64,000 nucleotides of DNA from Limnohabitans sp. Jir61 (lineage in GTDB: Bacteria; Pseudomonadota; Gammaproteobacteria; Burkholderiales; Burkholderiaceae_C), in the NCBI RefSeq assembly GCF_003063545.1, contig NZ_NESD01000003.1, positions 186,001-250,000 of the forward strand. Direction: 5' to 3'. A model generated the notes under the pieces. That model made no database searches. It was not told the DNA's origin and was given only the letters and a program-made list of their open reading frames with translations. Positions within the stretch are counted from its first letter, which is position 1. Each line of letters starts with the position of its first letter. This document shows positions 57,405 through 64,000 of the stretch, in pieces. Both the position numbers and the translations under genes were made by a program.

Positions 57405-58310
57405 ATGACAGCTCTGCACACCTCTGCGCTCACTTCTTTGCCTTTGCTCGCACGCGGCAAAGTGCGCGACAACTATGCCGTGGGCGACGACCGCATCTTG
57501 ATGGTGGCCTCAGACCGCATCAGCGCGTTTGACGTCATCATGGGCGAAGCCATTCCGGGCAAGGGCGAGTTGCTCACCCAGATGGCTTTGTTTTGGTTCA
57601 AGAAACTCGGTCATATTTGCCCCAACCACTTGACGGGTGAAGCGCCTGAGAGCGTGGTGAGTGCGGACGAAGTGGGTCAGGTCATTGGTCGCTCGATGTT
57701 GGTTAAACGCTTGAAGCCCATCCCTGTGGAAGCAGTGGTGCGCGGCTACTTGGCAGGCAGCGGCTGGCAGGAATACCAAGAGAACCAAGCGGTGTGCGGC
57801 GTCAAGCTGCCCAAAGGTTTGAAGAACGCCAGCAAATTGCCAGAGCCCATCTTCACACCAGCCGCCAAAGCGGCCGTGGGTGACCACGACGAGAACATCA
57901 CTTACGAACAAGTGGTGGAGATGATTGGCAGTGGCTTGGCCGAGAAGATCAAAACCGTCAGCATCGCCTTGTACGAAACCGCGCGTGATGTGGCTGCAGC
58001 CAAGGGCATCATCATTGCCGACACGAAGTTTGAGTTTGGTTTGGATGCCAACAACGACTTGGTCTTGATGGACGAGGTGCTCACACCTGATTCTTCACGC
58101 TACTGGCCAGCGGATAGCTACGCGCAAAGCTTCAAAGAAGGCGTGAACCCACCGAGCTACGACAAGCAGTTCTTGCGCGATTGGCTGGAGACAGCCCAAG
58201 TGCAAGGTAAGCCTTGGAGCAAATCACCGCCTGCGCCGCATTTGCCGCAAGAGGTGATTGCCCAAACCGCCGCCAAGTACCAAGAGGCTTGGGATCGGTT
58301 GAAGGACTGA
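57405..58310 (+). CDS. purC: Phosphoribosylaminoimidazole-succinocarboxamide synthase
   Basis: 301 aa; [53 protein letters not shown]. Confidence 0.96.
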   Translation: MTALHTSALTSLPLLARGKVRDNYAVGDDRILMVASDRISAFDVIMGEAIPGKGELLTQMALFWFKKLGHICPNHLTGEAPESVVSADEVGQVIGRSMLVKRLKPIPVEAVVRGYLAGSGWQEYQENQAVCGVKLPKGLKNASKLPEPIFTPAAKAAVGDHDENITYEQVVEMIGSGLAEKIKTVSIALYETARDVAAAKGIIIADTKFEFGLDANNDLVLMDEVLTPDSSRYWPADSYAQSFKEGVNPPSYDKQFLRDWLETAQVQGKPWSKSPPAPHLPQEVIAQTAAKYQEAWDRLKD

Positions 58311-58314
58311 AACC

Positions 58315-59271
58315 TCAGTTCAGCGCCATGCTGAGCTTGCGGCGGTAGCGAGAGATCAACTCCAACACGGGGTCTTCTTGCACCGCAGCTTTGCCGGTTA
58401 ACTCGATGCCGCCTGCGGATTTGCCGAAGGCGGCATCGTCCGTTTTGGGCTTGGGAGGTGTCATCAGCTCCAAGATGGACACATAGGTCTTGCGCGCCAC
58501 GTCGTTGTTCCACGTCTTGTCGCGCATGATGATTTCCAGCAACTCGTCCATCGCGGCTTCAAACAATTCGGCGGCTATCAGCACGCGGGCTTTGGCCAAG
58601 CGGGTGTCGAAGTCGCGTTTGTTTTGGGCGATGGCGGCTTCGAACTGCTCAAAGGTCCACTCGGCGCGTGGGTCAGTGGACACAAACACCAAGGCTTGCA
58701 GCCAGTAGTTGAGCGCATCAAAGCGCAGTTGCAGTGGGATTTCGGTCAGCTTAGGTGCCAGTGCTGCTTGCGCTTCTTCTAGCTCGCCCACCGAAATCAA
58801 CAACTTGACCAAGTTGTAACGGGTTTCGTCGTCAGCGGTGTTGAGGCTCAAAGCCTCTTGCAGCTTGGCGATGGCGGCTTGTGCATCTCCCGCGTTGATG
58901 AGTTGCTCGGCCTCTTGGGCATCGGCCTGTGCAGCCACTTCGTTGTCGGATGGCAAATGCTTGTCTAAGAATTCGCGCACCTTGCCTTCTGGCAACGCAC
59001 CCATGAAGCCGTCCACAGGGCGACCGTCCATGAGCAAGATGCAGGTGGGTAGGCTCTTCACGCCAAACGCACCGGCCAGCTGTTGCTCGGTGTCAGCGTT
59101 GATTTTGACCAGCTTAAAGCGGCCTTGGTAGTCAGCTTCTAGCTTTTCGAGGACGGGGCCGAGTGATTTACACGGGGCGCACCAGTCGGCCCAGAAGTCC
59201 ACCAGCACAGGGGTGGTTTGTGAGGCGCCAATCACATCGGCCTCGAAATTTTCCATCGTCACATCAATCAT
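58315..59271 (-). CDS. Thioredoxin with C-terminal TPR-like region (YbbN/CnoX-like)
   Basis: 318 aa; VDFWADWCAPCKSLGPVLEKL followed by helical repeat region. Confidence 0.88.
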   Translation of the reverse strand: MIDVTMENFEADVIGASQTTPVLVDFWADWCAPCKSLGPVLEKLEADYQGRFKLVKINADTEQQLAGAFGVKSLPTCILLMDGRPVDGFMGALPEGKVREFLDKHLPSDNEVAAQADAQEAEQLINAGDAQAAIAKLQEALSLNTADDETRYNLVKLLISVGELEEAQAALAPKLTEIPLQLRFDALNYWLQALVFVSTDPRAEWTFEQFEAAIAQNKRDFDTRLAKARVLIAAELFEAAMDELLEIIMRDKTWNNDVARKTYVSILELMTPPKPKTDDAAFGKSAGGIELTGKAAVQEDPVLELISRYRRKLSMALN

Positions 59272-59317
59272 GGGGGTCCCGTCTTAAAATTCGTTTTTGC
59301 TCACACACAGCCACATC

Positions 59318-59809
59318 ATGACCCAGTGCCAAGTCGGTGTCGTCATGGGTTCCAATTCCGATTGGGACACCATGCAACATGCAGCCCAGATTCTCCAAGA
59401 ATTTGGCGTCTCTTTTGAAACCCGCGTCGTTTCAGCCCACCGCATGCCCGATGACATGTTTGCCTACGCTGAAAGCTCGCAAGGCCGTGGCCTGCGCGCC
59501 ATCATCGCAGGTGCGGGCGGTGCAGCCCACTTACCCGGCATGATTGCTGCCAAAACCATCGTGCCCGTGCTGGGAGTGCCGGTGGCGAGCAAGCATTTAC
59601 AAGGTGTGGACTCTTTGCACAGCATTGTGCAAATGCCCAAAGGGATTCCGGTGGCTACCTTCGCTATTGGCAATGCGGGTGCTGCCAACGCAGCTTTGTT
59701 TGCGGTGGCTTTGCTGGCATCGACCGATGCCGTTTTGGCCGAGAAGCTGCAGGCCTTCCGTGTGGCGCAAACCGAAGTGGCGCGCAACATGACTTTGCCT
59801 CCCGTATGA
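59318..59809 (+). CDS. purE: 5-(carboxyamino)imidazole ribonucleotide mutase
   Basis: [48 protein letters not shown] at 59318. Confidence 0.95.
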   Translation: MTQCQVGVVMGSNSDWDTMQHAAQILQEFGVSFETRVVSAHRMPDDMFAYAESSQGRGLRAIIAGAGGAAHLPGMIAAKTIVPVLGVPVASKHLQGVDSLHSIVQMPKGIPVATFAIGNAGAANAALFAVALLASTDAVLAEKLQAFRVAQTEVARNMTLPPV

Positions 59810-60978
59810 GTCAAACGCTAAAGCCTTTGCTGCCCGGCTCCACCTTGGGCGTGTTGGGCGGTGGTCAGTTGGGTCGTATGTGGGCGCATGTGGCGCAGCG
59901 CATGGGCTACAACACCGCGGTGCTAGACCCCGATGCGCATAGCCCCGCAGGCTTGGTGAGCCATCACCACATCCACACCGATTACTTAGACCTCGCAGGC
60001 TTGAAGCAACTTGCCACTGTGTGCCAAGCGGTAACCACCGAGTTTGAGAACGTGCCCGCCGACGCGCTGGCGCAACTCGCAGCCACGCTGCCTGTGTCAC
60101 CTGCCGCATCTGCCGTGGCCGTGGCGCAAGACCGTGCGCGCGAGAAAGCCCATTTTGTGAAATGTGGCGTGCCTGTGGCTCCGCATGCGGTGATTGACAC
60201 GGCAGAGCAACTCGCCGCCGTGAACGACCACTTGCTGCCCGGCATTTTGAAAACCTCTCGCATGGGCTACGACGGCAAAGGCCAGTTGCGCGTGACTACG
60301 CGTGACGAGCTCAACGCCGGTTGGGCCAAGCTTGGAAGCGTGCCTTGTGTGCTCGAAAAAATGTTGCCCTTGGCTAGCGAATGCTCGGTCATCGTGGCGC
60401 GTGGCCGCGATGGCGAGATGGTGAACTTGCCCGTGCAACGCAACTTGCACCGTGATGGCATCTTGGCCGTGACCGAGGTGTTTGCTGGCAACGTGCCTGA
60501 AGCCTTGGCCAACCAAGCCATCACCGCCGCAAAAGCTGTGGCGCAAGAGCTGAACTATGTGGGCGTGTTGTGCGTGGAGTTTTTTGTGTTGGCTGATGGT
60601 TCGTTAGTCGTCAACGAAATTGCCCCTCGCCCGCACAACAGCGGCCACTACAGCCAAGACGCTTGCGATGTGTCGCAGTTTGAACTGCAAGTGCGCACCA
60701 TGGCCGATTTGCCTTTGACGCAGCCGCGTTTGCACAGCCCCGCGGTCATGCTGAATTTGTTGGGTGATTTGTGGTTTGCAAATGCGAATGCTGAGCAAGT
60801 CGAGCCCGCATGGCAACAAGTGCTGGCGCTACCCGGCACACATTTGCATCTGTACGGCAAACGCGAAGCGCGCGTGGGCCGCAAGATGGGCCACCTCAAC
60901 GTCACCGCGGCTACGCCAGAAGCCGCAAGTGTTGTGGCTTTGCAAGCGGCTGCTATTCTGGGTATCGCGCCGTTTTAA
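59806..60978 (+). CDS. purK: 5-(carboxyamino)imidazole ribonucleotide synthase
   Basis: 390 aa; [50 protein letters not shown]; overlaps purE stop. Confidence 0.95.
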   Translation: MSQTLKPLLPGSTLGVLGGGQLGRMWAHVAQRMGYNTAVLDPDAHSPAGLVSHHHIHTDYLDLAGLKQLATVCQAVTTEFENVPADALAQLAATLPVSPAASAVAVAQDRAREKAHFVKCGVPVAPHAVIDTAEQLAAVNDHLLPGILKTSRMGYDGKGQLRVTTRDELNAGWAKLGSVPCVLEKMLPLASECSVIVARGRDGEMVNLPVQRNLHRDGILAVTEVFAGNVPEALANQAITAAKAVAQELNYVGVLCVEFFVLADGSLVVNEIAPRPHNSGHYSQDACDVSQFELQVRTMADLPLTQPRLHSPAVMLNLLGDLWFANANAEQVEPAWQQVLALPGTHLHLYGKREARVGRKMGHLNVTAATPEAASVVALQAAAILGIAPF

Positions 60979-61028
60979 CGGCGTCATACCGATTGCACCA
61001 ACGTATCAAACGACGACGTACTTGCCCC

Positions 61029-62051
61029 ATGATTCTTGACGGTCAGTCTCCTCAATCCATCGCTGTTGCTGCACAAGCTTTGCAGCGCGGTGAGCTGTTG
61101 GGTTTGCCGACCGAAACCGTCTACGGCTTGGCCGCAGACGCAGGCAACGACGCCGCAGTCGCCAAAATCTTTGAAGCCAAAGGTCGCCCTGCTAATCACC
61201 CGCTCATCGTGCATGTGGCCAGCGCGCAAGGCGTGCAACGCTTTGCCAGCCATGTACCGGACTTTGCGAAAAAGCTCATTGATGCGTTTTGGCCCGGCCC
61301 TTTGACGCTCATCTTGCCGCGTCGACCCGAGGTGGCAGCTGTGGCCGCAGGCGGACAAAACTCGGCGGGCTTGCGTTGCCCCTCACACCCAGTGGCGCTA
61401 GCTGTGTTGAAAAGCGCTGAAGCTTTGGGCGTGTTTGGCGTGGCTGCACCCAGCGCCAATTTGTTTGGCCGCGTCAGCCCCACCACCGCCGAGCATGTGG
61501 CTGGAGAGTTCGGCGAAGGCTTGCTCATCCTCGATGGCGGTGCGTGCGATGTAGGCATTGAGTCCACCATCGTTGACTGCACACGTGCTGCACCTGTGTT
61601 GTTACGCCCTGGTGTGCTGACGCCTCAGCAACTGAGCGATGCGTGTGGTGTGACGGTCATCACACCCAACGAGCCTGATGCCAATGCGCCTCGTGCCTCA
61701 GGCACTTTGGAGTCGCATTACGCGCCAGCTGCCAAGGTGCAGCTGATGACCGCAGCAGGATTGCAAAAAGCCATCGACGCGTATTCAAGTGCAAACGCGA
61801 TGAGTCATACCGTAGGCACAGTTGCGGTGTGGTCGCGTAGCCAAGTTCAAGTGCCAATCGCCAGTGCTGCCGCGTTCATATGCGAAGCCATGCCGCAACT
61901 GGCGGCCGAGTGCGCGCACCAGTTGTTTGCCCAACTTCGCAGCTTCGATGCCCAAGGTGTAGCCCATATTTGGGTCGAAGCGCCACCCCAATTGCCGGAA
62001 TGGGAGGGCGTACAAGACCGCTTAACGCGTGCTTCTGCGCCAACTCGTTAA
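61029..62051 (+). CDS. L-threonylcarbamoyladenylate synthase (Sua5/YwlC/YrdC family)
   Basis: GELLGLPTETVYGLAADAGN, KGRPANHPLIVHV, SAN..GRVSPTTAEHV, ESTIVDC, C-terminal Sua5-type domain. ATG at 61029 in ORF 60810-62051. Confidence 0.92.
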   Translation: MILDGQSPQSIAVAAQALQRGELLGLPTETVYGLAADAGNDAAVAKIFEAKGRPANHPLIVHVASAQGVQRFASHVPDFAKKLIDAFWPGPLTLILPRRPEVAAVAAGGQNSAGLRCPSHPVALAVLKSAEALGVFGVAAPSANLFGRVSPTTAEHVAGEFGEGLLILDGGACDVGIESTIVDCTRAAPVLLRPGVLTPQQLSDACGVTVITPNEPDANAPRASGTLESHYAPAAKVQLMTAAGLQKAIDAYSSANAMSHTVGTVAVWSRSQVQVPIASAAAFICEAMPQLAAECAHQLFAQLRSFDAQGVAHIWVEAPPQLPEWEGVQDRLTRASAPTR

Positions 62052-62081
62052 ACTAACGTGGTACTCAAAAGAGAGCCTGTG

Positions 62082-63002
62082 ATGAAATCAATGTTTAGTC
62101 GTCTGTTTAAAGTTGTATGCACTGTTGCACTGGGTGCAGCTCTCTTTGCTTGCGGGTCTAGCAAAACGGTCGATCCCTTCACGCCTAACCGCGTGATTGG
62201 ATTGGGCGATGCTTACAACGATGTGGGCTTGTCGCCAGGTGCGGCATTTACGGTAACTGGTACATCGACGGTGCAAACGGTGGTGGAGCAAGTGGCCGCT
62301 TTGTTTGGCGTGGGCTCCGCGGGCACTGCGATTCGCACACCCCGTGCAAGCCTTCCAGCAACAGGCGTTTTCAGTTATGCCATGGGTGATTCGCTGATCA
62401 GTGGTACGGGTGCTGCGGACGCATCATTGACCGAACAAGTGGATCGTGTGTTGGCAGACGTAGGCACCTTCACTGATAAAGATTTGATAATCATCACTGC
62501 AGGTACGCGTGACATCAAAGGGAATTTGGATGCTGTGACAACCGTAGCAGCACTCACTGGGCAAGTACGCAGATTGCTGGATGCCAATGCAAAACATGTG
62601 TTAATCATGCAGCCTTTGGATATTGCCTATACGCCATTCGGTCGTGCAGCTGGCACATACGCCGGCAAAACAGTGACTTTTGTTAACGAAGAATTGACGC
62701 AGCTTCAAGCGCTGGTTCGAGGTGGTGGTTACGCTAAAAATCCAGTGATTTTTACAAATGCCACAGGACTTTCTTCCAACTTCAACACCTACACCTACAC
62801 GACACCCTACGGTCAGTTCACGACCAGCACTCAAGTTCCATATTGTTCAAGTCCAACAACCTTAACCGGTTGCGCTATGGCTTCGGGTGATGACACGACA
62901 GTTGCAACCACGCTGTTTGCCGACAACTTAAATTTAACGCCCGTAGGCAATCAATGGGTGGCGAGTTTTCTTTACAACGCCACGGCCAGCGGCTGGCGTT
63001 AA
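62082..63002 (+). CDS. SGNH/GDSL-hydrolase-like lipoprotein with substituted catalytic residues
   Basis: Lipobox-like ALFACG; block-I-like RVIGLGDAYNDVG (Ser replaced by Ala), block-III-like TAGTRDIKG, C-terminal FADNLNLTPVGNQW. Confidence 0.7.
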   Translation: MKSMFSRLFKVVCTVALGAALFACGSSKTVDPFTPNRVIGLGDAYNDVGLSPGAAFTVTGTSTVQTVVEQVAALFGVGSAGTAIRTPRASLPATGVFSYAMGDSLISGTGAADASLTEQVDRVLADVGTFTDKDLIIITAGTRDIKGNLDAVTTVAALTGQVRRLLDANAKHVLIMQPLDIAYTPFGRAAGTYAGKTVTFVNEELTQLQALVRGGGYAKNPVIFTNATGLSSNFNTYTYTTPYGQFTTSTQVPYCSSPTTLTGCAMASGDDTTVATTLFADNLNLTPVGNQWVASFLYNATASGWR

Positions 63003-63274
63003 TCAGCGGCTGATGCCTTGCGCCCAAAGCGCAAGCGCATCGCCAAAATACTGGCTGCCAACACCAGCGTAATCACGTTGGCAATCACCACAGGCCAGGC
63101 TTCGATTAGCAAGCCGTAGGCCAGCCACAGTGCAATACCCAGCGTGAACGCGCTGTACATCCCCAAAGAAATGCCGCTCACGTCGCGCGTCTTGAAGGTC
63201 AACCACGCTTGCGGCACAAAGCTCGCGGTGGTCAGGCTGGCAGCGGCGTAGCCGATCCATTCGGTGTAGTTCAT
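62999..63274 (-). CDS. SemiSWEET-family transporter
   Basis: 91 aa, three hydrophobic helices, PQ-loop ASFVPQAWLTFKTRDVSGISLGMYSAFTLGIALWLAYG. Confidence 0.85.
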   Translation of the reverse strand: MNYTEWIGYAAASLTTASFVPQAWLTFKTRDVSGISLGMYSAFTLGIALWLAYGLLIEAWPVVIANVITLVLAASILAMRLRFGRKASAAD

Positions 63275-63289
63275 TCGGGTCTTTCTGAA

Positions 63290-64000
63290 TTAGGGCTGCT
63301 TGCCCGCCCAGTCAATCATCGCATCTAGCGCTGGGCGCGCTGCATTGGCATTGGCGTGGTGCAGGATGGCCACCACCACAAGTCGTTTGCCACTGGCTGT
63401 GTCCACAAACCCAGCTATGCCCGCTACATCCCGCAAGCTACCGGTTTTCAAATGCGCACTGGCTTGTGCTTTGCTGCGTTTCATCGTGCCGTCTAGGCCG
63501 GTGACTGGCAACGAGCTCATCAGCTCAGACATGTTGGGTGAGGTCCACGCCACTTGCAGTAAACGCGCCAAGGCTTGCGCACTGATGCGCTCTTCGCGGC
63601 TCAGGCCCGAGCCGTTGTCAAAGGTGGGCACTTCGCCGCCCACGCGTTCGCGCCACCAGCGTTGCATCACATCACGCGAGGCGTCAAAGCTGCCTACGCC
63701 GCGTTGTTGTTGGCTGAGCGTGAGGAACACATGTTGCGCCATCACGTTGTTGCTGTACTTGTTGATGTCGCGAATGGTCTCGGCCAAGGTGGCGGATTCG
63801 ACGTTGAAGATGGGCTGCAAGTTGGCGGGAATGCTGCCATCGCGCACTTGCCCGCTGAGCTGGCCACCGAGTTGCTGCCACATACCGGCAATGGCGCGTG
63901 CGGCAAATTGCTGAGGTGCGGCATAGGCGATCGGCCACATTTTTTCGCCACACACAGCGGGGTAGTTGCCGGCAAAGCGGATGCGTGTGGCATCGCTCCA
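63290..64000 (-). CDS. dacB: D-alanyl-D-alanine carboxypeptidase/endopeptidase (PBP4/DacB family, partial; N-terminus outside window)
   Basis: SNN motif (KYSNNVMAQHVFLTLS), KTG motif (HLKTGSLRDVAGIAGFV), frame open through the right edge (...ATRIRFAGNYPAVCGEKMWPIAYAAPQQF). Confidence 0.87.
   Translation of the reverse strand, partial: WSDATRIRFAGNYPAVCGEKMWPIAYAAPQQFAARAIAGMWQQLGGQLSGQVRDGSIPANLQPIFNVESATLAETIRDINKYSNNVMAQHVFLTLSQQQRGVGSFDASRDVMQRWWRERVGGEVPTFDNGSGLSREERISAQALARLLQVAWTSPNMSELMSSLPVTGLDGTMKRSKAQASAHLKTGSLRDVAGIAGFVDTASGKRLVVVAILHHANANAARPALDAMIDWAGKQP

Noticed and set aside
62384-62395. Literal GDSL motif as catalytic nucleophile of the SGNH-like lipoprotein
   Set aside because: It lies well after the N-terminal block I position and aligns better with the block II glycine; kept only as a caveat.
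1-64000. CRISPR arrays, tRNA/rRNA genes, transposons, toxin-antitoxin or known anti-phage defence genes
   Set aside because: None found by reading; no spaced direct repeats, no transposase or defence-type domains in the ORFs.

Overview
This 64 kb window looks like ordinary chromosome from a Burkholderiales (probably Comamonadaceae-like) beta-proteobacterium. The taxonomy is inferred from gene content and codon style, not from a search. I see no CRISPR array, rRNA, tRNA, transposase or prophage. Coding density is high and the genes look intact. Main blocks: (1) 1-5405, a five-gene operon (gpx, FAD oxidoreductase, DUF1365, CFA-synthase-like methyltransferase, SDR) divergent from a MerR/B12-binding regulator that keeps the CarH/LitR photoreceptor motifs; (2) rfaE2, glnE, yhdP-like AsmA protein, a histidine kinase/response regulator pair, mltA and two tandem Bor-like lipoproteins; (3) a fused indolepyruvate oxidoreductase, yajC-secD-secF and a branched-chain amino acid ABC operon whose LivF-like ATPase has Arg in place of the Walker A Lys; (4) smg, dprA, def, fmt, azlCD; (5) a 17 kb sugar-acid catabolic locus (33979-51375) with one CUT1-type ABC importer, one FadR/GntR regulator and about eight dehydrogenases; (6) pgk, pyk, fba, purC, purE, purK, sua5, a thioredoxin and a desaturase; (7) an SGNH-like lipoprotein with apparently substituted catalytic residues, a SemiSWEET and a partial PBP4-type peptidase. 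Best leads are the putative B12 light-sensing lipid-protection module, the sugar-acid locus with its repeated GTATGAY operator-like sites, the SGNH pseudo-hydrolase and the noncanonical LivF. All function calls come from reading the translations; no search was run.
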